DNA of 64,000 bases, taken from contig NZ_FOQD01000020.1 in the NCBI RefSeq assembly GCF_900113665.1, positions 76,681-140,680 on the forward strand, in the 5' to 3' direction. This document shows positions 44,984-52,572 of the stretch, in pieces (within the stretch, counting starts at the first letter, position 1; each line of letters opens with the position of its first letter). The notes beneath the pieces are model-generated. The model was given only the letters and a program-made list of their open reading frames with translations, searched no databases and was not told where the DNA came from. A program made the translations under genes and the position numbers. The stretch comes from Planctomicrobium piriforme (lineage in GTDB: Bacteria; Planctomycetota; Planctomycetia; Planctomycetales; Planctomycetaceae).

Positions 44984-45243
44984 TCACTTGAGGAATTTCG
45001 GATCGGTCGGGTAGTTCTCGAACTTCGGCGGTTCGGTGACTCGCGGGATGTTCTGCTGCCGGACCCTGGCAGGTAAATCCAGAAGCACGCGGACGCCTTC
45101 CCTCGCGTCACAGATTCACGGGTAGAGCGGATCGTTCGGCTCGAACAGGGGAACATCGATTCGGGCTTTGACAGTATCCTGAAACTGCTGAACTTCGTAG
45201 CCAGCTTGTCGACTTGGACGATGGTCAGCCTGCTGTTGTCCCT
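44984..45243 (-). pseudogene. Fragment D, paralogue of 61246-61527
   Basis: Two frames together read RLTIVQVDKLATKFSSF and RVLLDLPARVRQQNIPRVTE, then PPKFENYPTDPKFLK and stop. The plus-strand copy at 61246-61527 reads TLVQVDKLTDKFSGF, RVLLDELASVRQGNAARLTE and PPKVENYPTDPEHFK. At least one frameshift separates the two halves here. The family is not recognised and no start codon is evident. Confidence 0.6.
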
Positions 45244-45755
45244 TCCGAGGGGACAGTGACCATGTATGCACTGTTAACTGCTCAGGACTCCTGTCGGGTA
45301 ACTAACCCTCTCCGCATCGCGGAGTCTGTGGTTGGCCCCGTTCAGGGCCAATCTGAAGGCTCTATTCCACCGTTCTTACAACAACGTAGGTGGAATTGGC
45401 TGCATCGCGATCCACCTTGGCAAATGGACACTCTAGAAACGAAAAAACCCAGCGAGTTTCCTCACCGGGCTGTCATCTGCTTGGCCCAGCAGATGTTTGC
45501 AGGGGCTACTGCAAATGAACGTGATTCGAGTTGGGGAGTCCCTTCCCGGAGCAGTTCAGACGATCCGTCGAGGGGAATATCGGATCTGCGGGTCGCTGAA
45601 ATTGAGTGATTTTTCGAAGCCATCAGCGATAAAAGCGGGGCGCGCAATCGACTCGACTGCGAACGCCTAAGCGATCAAAAGAAGGTGTGAGCCTGAATGA
45701 TCGCGTGCTTGAAATATAAGCCGAGATTGATGGCGGACCAGCGTACCGCAAGAAC
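45244..45755. other. Intergenic region with a terminator
   Basis: A hairpin on the minus strand (CCCGGTGAG, loop GAAA, CTCGCTGGG, then TTTTTTCG) spans 45442-45469. A 53-residue frame (45462-45623, minus; MASKNHSISATRRSD) runs into it, but has no ribosome site and no relatives that I recognise. Nothing else is supported. Confidence 0.4.
45442..45469 (-). terminator. Rho-independent terminator
   Basis: The nine-base stem with two G-U pairs, a GAAA loop and a run of six T is a textbook terminator. The gene it serves is uncertain. Confidence 0.65.
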
Positions 45756-45798
45756 AAAATGGGGCTCACCGACGTGCGGGCCGGCAGTCGGGAGCCCC
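45756..45798 (-). terminator. Terminator downstream of CxxC protein A1
   Basis: On the minus strand GGGGCTCCCGAC pairs with GTCGGTGAGCCCC, followed by ATTTTGTTC. The same hairpin, with small changes, follows copy A2 at 59543-59585. Confidence 0.7.
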
Positions 45799-46035
45799 TG
45801 AACACCGGCTAACGGGCCTGAAAGCCGGTGTTGTTCGCAAGTGCGCCTGAAGAGCGGGCCAATTGATTTGCAGATTGGTGATTCCTGATAGACCGTACCT
45901 TTCTCGCTTGCCGGCTCTGGAAACTGATTTCGGCTACTCAAGTCGGAATCTTGAGGGTCACAATTGGGCGCGTGCATTCCGAACGGAAGGACCAGACTTT
46001 CCCAGAAATGGCGTGTGACCTAGGGGACAGGATAT

Positions 46036-46323
46036 TCACGTTTGACCCCACAGAGAACGGGCCGCTTCGACCAACCCCGCAATCGCAACGATGACGAAAG
46101 CGTAGTACGGCCAGAGCTGCGACATGAGGCCCAGATGAACTGGTGCATCCCCGCCAAAGGGCTTCTTGCGGAACGCCTGATCGACCTGACCGCCTCGCAT
46201 GACGTAGTAGCGACCATCGCATAGCCGGCAACGGATCGCTTTGCGAAAGAAGAGCACTGCCGGAACGTCGTACCAGCGAAACCGGGAAGGTGACAAATCG
46301 TGAACGTGGGCATCGTAACACAT
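46036..46323 (-). CDS. Orphan CxxC protein with C-terminal helix, family A (copy 1)
   Basis: The 95-residue product starts MCYDAHVHDLSPSRFRWYDV, then PAVLFFRKAIRCRLCDGRYY (C-x-x-C), VMRGGQVDQAFRKKPFG and a hydrophobic end LMSQLWPYYAFVIVAIAGLV. It looks like a small basic protein with one zinc-knuckle-like pair and a membrane anchor. Copy A2 at 59160-59447 is nearly identical except after FVI; copy A3 at 63457-63743 is frameshifted. The family occurs as an unnamed type in planctomycetes as far as I recall. Function unknown. Confidence 0.72.
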   Translation of the reverse strand: MCYDAHVHDLSPSRFRWYDVPAVLFFRKAIRCRLCDGRYYVMRGGQVDQAFRKKPFGGDAPVHLGLMSQLWPYYAFVIVAIAGLVEAARSLWGQT

Positions 46324-46624
46324 CAGGGCCGCCCGTATTCCACTTCCAGAGAACTCCCGAGAGCATCGCGATCAATAGCAGCTCAAAAGCCACTTCGCAA
46401 CCTCGGTCCAAAAACACAGGCTTGGTACGTCTTCCGGATTCGGCGATTGTGAGCCTGATTCCGCTGACTATTAAGGTCGGTACTCTTCCGGCGAATTCGG
46501 ATCGGTCAGACGGAACAGACGATCAAAGGCTCACGGCGGCATGAAAATCGACCGGGTGGGTTATTGATTTGCAGCCGGTTGGTATACTGGGGTCAGCGTT
46601 CCACAAATTGAGGAGGGCACCGTC

Positions 46625-46840
46625 ATGGCATCTTTTCTCAAAGGGCCGATCTGCAAAGCCTGCGGTCAGCAACACCCGTTCTGTTCAGAAGAAAGCGAAC
46701 TGCAACCGAGGCGCGAGTACGAATACGTTTGCCCCACCAACGGACAAAAAGTGCGCATCTTGACTGACAAAAGCGGTGCTCTGGTGCGGGCTTGCCCGAC
46801 GGGCTCAGTTCCCGTGAAAGCACTGTCACAAAATTGGTGA
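46625..46840 (+). CDS. Orphan Cys-rich protein B (copy 1)
   Basis: The 71-residue product begins MASFLKGPICKACGQQHPFC and has C-x-x-C, then C20, C36 and C57, suggesting a small zinc ribbon. GAGGAGGGCACCGTC gives a strong ribosome site. The protein is identical in every residue to the product of 60104-60319 on the other strand. The identical DNA spans about 46573-46845 and 60098-60371, so it includes about 50 bp upstream that probably holds the promoter. Function unknown. Confidence 0.78.
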   Translation: MASFLKGPICKACGQQHPFCSEESELQPRREYEYVCPTNGQKVRILTDKSGALVRACPTGSVPVKALSQNW

Positions 46841-46883
46841 CTGGGCCAAGTCATCGCGGTGAGAGATCAACTCGCAATGAGCG

Positions 46884-46980
46884 TCAAATCGCCTCAGTGG
46901 GCAGGGTTCCGACAATCTCGTCGTAGAGCCAGGGGCACAGATAGACGACTTCGTCGTCGTCGTGGCCGACGCGGCTGCTG
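46884..46980 (-). pseudogene. C-terminal fragment of orphan protein C
   Basis: The frame reads SRVGHDDDEVVYLCPWLYDE, IVGTLPTEAI and stop. The intact copy at 58729-58935 ends GDDVVYLCPRLYDELVSTLP. Upstream sequence does not match, and the IS1380-type element begins about 95 bp away. Confidence 0.65.
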
Positions 46981-47074
46981 GTGACTGCGGGTGAGAAAGA
47001 ACGTCCCGGCTTTGGGAGTCTGCCTTATCGAGAGGCGATGCTCGCTACACGGCGACAAGTCGACAATGCATTAT

Positions 47075-48824
47075 CCCGCATGTCTCACCAGGTCGTCTGT
47101 GGTTTGGGTGTTGGAGCGGCGATTGGCCGCTGGGGTGAACTGCGAGGAGGAGCGTCTGTGTGCGGCGGGGTGGTCAGGGCGGCTCTGACGCGGGATTGTC
47201 GCCGATTTTCTACCCCTCCGCGCAGACCGCTTCCCGGCCGGTCTCAGGTGATCGGGAACGACGCGGCGCGATCGGGGAGCCGGAGCAAGGCCGGTTGCGA
47301 TTAGAGGCGCAGCGGCGGCATGACCGGACGCCGAAGGTTCTTCAGGATCTGCTCGAACAGGTTTCGGTGAGGGTACGCCAGTGAGAGCGAGAGCACCACG
47401 CGGCCCCGCTCACTCGAATTCGTCCGCCGATCTTCAGCAGCGTGTTGCGGATCGTATGTACCTGAGCCCGAGCCAGCGAAGTTCCCTGTAACCCGAACTG
47501 ACGCAGCGCCTGGTGCAACGGGTACGCCATAGTCGAGAACAGCACTCGCAACTGATTGCTCCGCATCGCATGAGTACTCGTGCGGTCGGCGAACAGGAAT
47601 AGTTGCTGTTCCTTGATGCGGTTCTCCATTTCGCCGCGGGCACAGTACAGATCCTCATACAGAACCCTGGCCGGGATGCGTTCAGGGCAGAGGCTGGTCA
47701 CCACGAACCGGGGATTACTCCCTTTGACCAGATGCTCGGCTTTGCTGATCACCCGCCGAGACCGGGACCAGCTCTGATGCGTGCGGTACTCGAAGTCCTT
47801 GAAGACTCGTGCAGAGTCGAAAGTCTGTTCGAAGAGCTGCTGAGCAGTCTGCAGTTCTCGGCCGATGATGCGTTGCAATCTCCTGTTTTTCGCCAGGCCA
47901 AAGACGTAATCCACATGGTGTGCTTCGCACCACGCCATGATGGATTCGCGGCAGAACCCGCTGTCGCCGCGGACGATGATCCGCACCTGCGGCCAGGCCT
48001 GGCGGAGTCGGGGGACGATCCGGGCCAGTTGTTCCACGGTCCCCTCGCTGGCGTCAAGATCCGAAGGCCGCAAGAGCGCCAACAGCGGCCAGCCGTCGCA
48101 GAAGGCATACAGCGGCAGGTAACAGTAGTTCTTGTAATACCCATGAAAGAACTTGCCGAGTTGATCGCCGTGGATCGGATCGTCGGTGGCGTCGAAGTCG
48201 AGAATGAGTTCCTCCGGCACTCCCTGCTTGGCCCGCAGGCGGATGAAGAGATCCACCAGTGCATTGTGCAGTTGGCCGATGTGGGCGACGATTTTCTTGT
48301 AGCGGCTCTTTTCACCGGCTCCGGCCGGCGTGAGTTCGAGACGATTGAGCGTACTCTTGCCGGCCAGCGGCATGTCCCGGTCACGGAGATCTGGTCGATT
48401 GGAACCAGTAATGTCCTTTCGCCCGCAGAGCAGTGCGAGGAGGGAATCATGTCGGAGCTGTTCGTGGTCGTTGAGGTCTTCGTACCCGAGGGCCAGCCCC
48501 ATCACCCGCTGGAGCAGGAGTTCCAGCGGGGAGAACTCGATGAGCTGCTCGTCGCGATGATCGGTGAAACAGCCGGCAAACTGCCGGATGATGCCGAATC
48601 GCAATTCGACCTCGCGGAGGAGCAGTCCTCCGGCGTCGGAGGTGATAGTACCGTCATCGAAATCGGCGGCGACATCCCGGCGTTCATGGGGCTGAAACAG
48701 CAGCGGCTGGGTGTTACACTCTGACATGACGAGACGTCCTTGATCGTGCGTGGTGTCCTGTGTGGTAACAGCACTTTACGCAAAATCAGATGTCTCGTTT
48801 ACTTTGCCCTGTGAGAAATCCGGG
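47075..48824 (-). mobile_element. IS1380-family insertion sequence
   Basis: The 1750-bp element is bounded by related inverted ends, CCCGCATGTCTCACCAGG at 47075 and, read inward on the minus strand, CCCGGATTTCTCACAGGG at 48824. The flanks TTAT and TTAG may be a decayed target duplication. One gene, an IS1380 transposase with a late frameshift, fills most of it. The size fits the family. Confidence 0.85.
47342..48727 (-). CDS. IS1380-family transposase with C-terminal frameshift
   Basis: The 461-residue product has the IS1380 DDE core: DDGTITSDAGGLLLREVE, AGKSTLNRLEL, ELILDFDATDDPIHGDQLG (catalytic Asp), RIIVRGDSGFCRESIMAWCE (second Asp) and ENRIKEQQLFLFADRTSTHA (Glu). After GGRIRVS the frame leaves the family: the next frame reads ERGRVVLSLSLAYPHRNLF and LRRPVMPPLRL to a stop at 47301, as intact members do. 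A single-base change near 47413 therefore alters the last 40 residues. The catalytic residues are upstream of it, so activity is uncertain. Confidence 0.88.
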   Translation of the reverse strand: MSECNTQPLLFQPHERRDVAADFDDGTITSDAGGLLLREVELRFGIIRQFAGCFTDHRDEQLIEFSPLELLLQRVMGLALGYEDLNDHEQLRHDSLLALLCGRKDITGSNRPDLRDRDMPLAGKSTLNRLELTPAGAGEKSRYKKIVAHIGQLHNALVDLFIRLRAKQGVPEELILDFDATDDPIHGDQLGKFFHGYYKNYCYLPLYAFCDGWPLLALLRPSDLDASEGTVEQLARIVPRLRQAWPQVRIIVRGDSGFCRESIMAWCEAHHVDYVFGLAKNRRLQRIIGRELQTAQQLFEQTFDSARVFKDFEYRTHQSWSRSRRVISKAEHLVKGSNPRFVVTSLCPERIPARVLYEDLYCARGEMENRIKEQQLFLFADRTSTHAMRSNQLRVLFSTMAYPLHQALRQFGLQGTSLARAQVHTIRNTLLKIGGRIRVSGAAWCSRSHWRTLTETCSSRS

Positions 48825-48965
48825 TTAGAACTGACGGAACGCCTGAAGAACGCCGGGCCGAATCTCATCGTCTCGGTCGGAATCATTACCGATGAAGATC
48901 ACGGCGCATTGACGCTTCCCGCCTGTAATCGGACTCTCGGATTGCTCAAACGGAAGCCACGCTAA
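48825..48965 (+). pseudogene. C-terminal fragment of an unknown gene cut by the IS1380 element
   Basis: Immediately after the IS end the frame reads ELTERLKNAGPNLIVSVGII, TDEDHGALTLPACNRTLGLL and KRKPR, then stop. It is protein-like but I do not recognise it, and no matching first half is evident at the other IS boundary. Confidence 0.45.
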
Positions 48966-49335
48966 GCGTTCTTATCGAGTCTTTGCGATACACGCATTCG
49001 ATAGGGACGCGGCTCTCCGAACCGATTGCCAAGGCTGCATTCGCTTGTCAGCGGTCACGAATTGTCTCGACGAGCTGAGACTGGATCATGTGATTCTCTA
49101 AGCATTGTTACCACCAAAGTGCCGGGTTGGCCGTTGGCTCTTCTGTCCGCATTCTGCTTGCAAATAGCTACTCGTCTGATATTCTCCGAGCCAGCCATTG
49201 AGACTGAGTCTCAACTCGTCGGGCCAGCCAGCAGCCAGCCAGCCAGCCACGCCATTCGAGATCTCCAGTAAACTGAGATTTCTTGCTCGTGCGTACCACT
49301 GTCCCGCCTCTGCGTCCCACCTAAAGAGACTCAAA
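48966..49335. other. Intergenic region upstream of the DUF1559 gene
   Basis: No gene is supported. A GCCAGCCAGCAGCCAGCCAG low-complexity stretch lies around 49222-49248. Confidence 0.45.
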
Positions 49336-50292
49336 ATGTCAAAGCGTCATCGCGGATTTACGCTGATCGAACTGCTCGTTGTCATTGCCATTATTGCCAT
49401 TTTGATTGCTCTACTGCTGCCCGCTGTTCAACAGGCCCGGGAAGCGTCGCGGCGGTCGCAGTGCAAAAACAATCTCAAGCAGATCGGCCTGGCAATGCAT
49501 AACTATGTGGATGTCTTTCGGACCTTCCCCATCAGCCAGTTTGCCAGGGCAGGATCTGGCGGAAACCTGATCACGACCGTCTGGTCTCGCAGCATTTTGC
49601 CGTACCTCGACCAGGCGACCCTTTCCGCCAAATGGGACGAAAACAAAAACTTCGCAGAGGAACCGAATCGCACTCTCGCAGCCACGCCCCTGAGTGTGTA
49701 CATGTGTCCGTCTTCGCCCACGGATCCGGTGTCAGAATACACCGCCCCTTCGACCAGCACCTGGCTCGGCGTGGCCGGATCTGGAACGCTGCGGCAAGGC
49801 ATCGTTGAGTACGCCGCCTCGGGTCACGTTTGCGTTTCCAATTGCTCTGGAACTCCTTACTACGCGAATATGAAAGCCGGCATTCTTGAAAACGACTCGT
49901 CGGGAGCATTGGGAGCGTTGCGGGTCATGCCGCGCGACGTGACCGATGGACTCAGCAACACGCTCCTGGTCGTCGAGCTCGCCGGCGGGAATAAGATCTA
50001 TAAAGGAAAGCCTGCCGTCATCACGACGAATACCGCGATTCAGAAGCGATCCTGGGCCAACTATGCAACCTTGACCATGTTCAAAATGGGCGTCGCGCTG
50101 GGCGATCAGTACGGCGGCAATTGCGCGATCAATTGCAATTCCGACTATCTCAATGCCTATAGCTTTCATACCGGCGGCGCACAAGCGGTGTTGGGCGATG
50201 GCAGCGTCCGCTTCTTGAGTGAGAATCTGGACTATGACACGGTCTGGAAACTCGTCGGTCGTAGCGATGGGGAAATACTGGGCGAGTTCTAG
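49336..50292 (+). CDS. DUF1559 domain protein with prepilin-like N-terminus
   Basis: The 318-residue product starts MSKRHRGFTLIELLVVIAII and has REASRRSQCKNNLKQIGLAM, the DUF1559 opening. It ends with SFHTGGAQAVLGDGSVRFLS and GEILGEF. The start at 49336 places the leader at residue 1; the frame is open further upstream without support. A carboxypeptidase-regulatory-like lipoprotein follows at 50411 on the same strand, a pairing often seen in planctomycetes. Probably an exported pseudopilin-like protein; exact function unknown. Confidence 0.93.
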   Translation: MSKRHRGFTLIELLVVIAIIAILIALLLPAVQQAREASRRSQCKNNLKQIGLAMHNYVDVFRTFPISQFARAGSGGNLITTVWSRSILPYLDQATLSAKWDENKNFAEEPNRTLAATPLSVYMCPSSPTDPVSEYTAPSTSTWLGVAGSGTLRQGIVEYAASGHVCVSNCSGTPYYANMKAGILENDSSGALGALRVMPRDVTDGLSNTLLVVELAGGNKIYKGKPAVITTNTAIQKRSWANYATLTMFKMGVALGDQYGGNCAINCNSDYLNAYSFHTGGAQAVLGDGSVRFLSENLDYDTVWKLVGRSDGEILGEF

Positions 50293-50410
50293 TCTCGCAA
50301 AGACTGCTGCCCATTCGAGCTCCCGATTTTCCAGGCGAGCAGCGTGACCTCGCCACTCTGTTTGTGCCGTCCTGGTACGCCTCCGCCCATTGATTCAGAA
50401 CTGCACGACG

Positions 50411-50884
50411 ATGAACGCCCGATTTTCACGCTGGGGGTTGCTTGCTCTGGCTTTGATGGGCCTGGCCTCGGGTTGCGGCTCGAAGGGCGACGGCCTTGTA
50501 AAGCATCACGTCTCCGGTGAAGTGAAAGTGAACGGAGTCCCACGCAAAGCGGTGGTCGTTGCCCTTCGCCATACCGATCCCAGCGTCAAGGGGAATGCCG
50601 CCGAACCAATCGCCAAGACCGACGAGAGTGGACTGTTTCGCATTTCCACCAACGGCACCGGCGACGGAGCGGTGGAAGGTGAATACATCGTCACATTCAC
50701 CTGGGTAAGCGGGGATGGGACAAAGGACTTCCTTAAAGGCAAATACTCGAAGGCAGACAAGTCGGAGTTCCGCTTGCAAGTTGCCAAGGATGATTTGGAA
50801 CCCTTAACGTATGAACTCACTGCGCTGCCGGAAGACGTCGCTGCCGCCCTCGCCGATCAAGAGGCGTCCGCCGCTGCGAATTAG
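50411..50884 (+). CDS. Lipoprotein companion of the DUF1559 gene
   Basis: The 157-residue product has a lipoprotein signal (RWGLLALALMGLASGC, then GSKGDG). A beta-sandwich-like domain follows: VSGEVKVNGVPRKAVVVALR, EPIAKTDESGLFRISTNGTG and EGEYIVTFTW. The V-x-G-x-V-x-x-N-G-x-P start and the DESGLFRI turn are typical of carboxypeptidase-regulatory-like domains that accompany DUF1559 genes. It lies 118 bp downstream and is likely cotranscribed. Probably a periplasm-facing envelope protein. Confidence 0.82.
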   Translation: MNARFSRWGLLALALMGLASGCGSKGDGLVKHHVSGEVKVNGVPRKAVVVALRHTDPSVKGNAAEPIAKTDESGLFRISTNGTGDGAVEGEYIVTFTWVSGDGTKDFLKGKYSKADKSEFRLQVAKDDLEPLTYELTALPEDVAAALADQEASAAAN

Positions 50885-50952
50885 CACTCGATCAAAAGCA
50901 AAAGCGAATTCTCGCAGGCACTTGGCTGAGATCCGAAAGTTGCAAGCAGCGT

Positions 50953-52371
50953 ATGACTGAAGTTCTCACTCAGACGCAGCAGACCGAATTGACTGATGCT
51001 ACCTTGAGCGATGAAAGCAGTCAGGCTCTTCCGTCGGGAAGCTTGCGGCGCATGATCTGGCGGTGGCATTTCTATGCCGGCATGCTTGTTGGGCCAGTGC
51101 TGTTTGTCGTAGCTCTCACCGGCGCGTTGTATGTTTTCAAAGATGAAATCGAAGGCCTGGCCTACGCCCGAATCCAAACTGCGACCGCGCAGGGAGCACA
51201 ACATTCTCTCCAGGAACAGGTTGCCAGCGCGGGGTTGTTCGTCACGAAACGGGAAACGCTGCTTGCCCCCTGGCGAGTCACCAGATTGCACGGTGAACAC
51301 CGCGCTACGATGGTCTCGTTTCGCGGCGAAAAAGGTCTTCGCACGGTTCACGTTTACGTCAATCCGCATGACGCGCAGGTCTTGGGATGCGTGGACACCG
51401 AACGCGGCTGGCCAAAACTGTTCGCAACCATTCTGAACATCCATCGTCATCTGTTTGTCGGAACGATCGGACGGTGGATCACTGAACTTTCTGCTTGCTG
51501 GACGCTAATTCTGCTGCTGACTGGCCTTTACCTGTGGTGGCCGCGGCGTCTCACTCGTCTGGGCGGGGTCTGGGTTCCTAGGTGGCGGGCCAAGTCGTAT
51601 CTCCTGTTGAGAGACCTGCACGCGCTCACGGGTGTGTATTACCTCCCGGTGTTTTCTGTCATTGTTATGACCGGACTCTGGTACTCGGACTTCCTCGGGC
51701 AGAACTCACGGCGTATTGCCGAGAATTTTGAGTTGGGGAGGCCTTTCTTTTCGACGGCAAAACGTCCGGATTCGAAGGGGCAACCGCCGAGCGTCTCACC
51801 TAACCAATCTGTCGAGAAGATCATGCCGCATCTCGATTCGCTGATTTCCATTGGTCATTCACGATTCCCTGAGAAGAATGTTTATGTCTCGCTGAAAAAT
51901 GCCTCTTCGGACCAAGTCGAAGTCGGTGCATACAACCCAAGCGGCGCGGCCGGCCCGGTCTTTTTTCACACTCTCCAGGTCAGGCCGGAGAGCGGAGAAG
52001 TGATTTCCGAAAAGCAGCATGGAAAACTCTCGACAGTGCAGTGGTGGGGCACTTGGAACTACCCTCTCCACGTCGGCTCGATCTTCGGAACGATTTCGAA
52101 GGTGATCTGGTTGCTGGCTGCGATTTCTCTCGCATGTCTTCCATTGACCGGAGCGTGGATGTGGTGGAAACGCCGACCAGCAGGCGGTCTGGGACTACCA
52201 GGAAAAGCAAATGTCGCTGCCCCATGGTGGCTGATCGTGATCATTTCCACCACATGCTGTCTGCTTCCCCTAGCAGGAGCGAGCGTCCTGTTGATGTTGC
52301 TTGGAGATTGGGTGGTACAAATATTTCGGACAAGTTTGCCGCGCTCAAGAAATCGTACTGACGTTCCATGA
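50953..52371 (+). CDS. PepSY-associated transmembrane protein
   Basis: The 472-residue product has four main membrane segments of the PepSY_TM family: RRMIWRWHFYAGMLVGPVLF and VVALTGALYVFKDEIE, then ILNIHRHLFVGTIGRWITEL and WTLILLLTGLYLWWPRR. LLRDLHALTGVYYLPVFSVI with TGLWYSD and ACLPLTGAWMWWKRRPAGG follow. The conserved W-x-W-H-F-Y and H residues resemble iron-regulated membrane reductase-like proteins near siderophore systems. No TonB receptor is adjacent. Possible role in iron or redox metabolism at the inner membrane. Confidence 0.85.
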   Translation: MTEVLTQTQQTELTDATLSDESSQALPSGSLRRMIWRWHFYAGMLVGPVLFVVALTGALYVFKDEIEGLAYARIQTATAQGAQHSLQEQVASAGLFVTKRETLLAPWRVTRLHGEHRATMVSFRGEKGLRTVHVYVNPHDAQVLGCVDTERGWPKLFATILNIHRHLFVGTIGRWITELSACWTLILLLTGLYLWWPRRLTRLGGVWVPRWRAKSYLLLRDLHALTGVYYLPVFSVIVMTGLWYSDFLGQNSRRIAENFELGRPFFSTAKRPDSKGQPPSVSPNQSVEKIMPHLDSLISIGHSRFPEKNVYVSLKNASSDQVEVGAYNPSGAAGPVFFHTLQVRPESGEVISEKQHGKLSTVQWWGTWNYPLHVGSIFGTISKVIWLLAAISLACLPLTGAWMWWKRRPAGGLGLPGKANVAAPWWLIVIISTTCCLLPLAGASVLLMLLGDWVVQIFRTSLPRSRNRTDVP

Positions 52372-52572
52372 AAAACTGGGCGTGAGATGAATCGAAACCG
52401 GGCTGTGCCTGGTCGTGGATGACTCGCAAGGTCGTATGAAAGCATGTGAATTGCTTACAGCAAAGCAATGCACCCGAGCAGTCGTGGTCGAAGTCGCCGT
52501 GAGCGCTCTATCGCGATCAACTTGTCCAAGCTCGCCCCCCATCAGCTTCTCAGCTTCTCGCGACTCGCCAAC

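Noticed and set aside
47603..48724. 373-residue open frame antisense to the IS1380 transposase.
   Set aside because: The opposite strand has clear DDE transposase motifs; antisense frames of this length are common in GC-rich DNA.
49222..49248. Repeated CAGC/CAGCC units, considered as a CRISPR or tandem repeat.
   Set aside because: Only a few 4-5 bp units; no spacers. No CRISPR array is present anywhere in the window.
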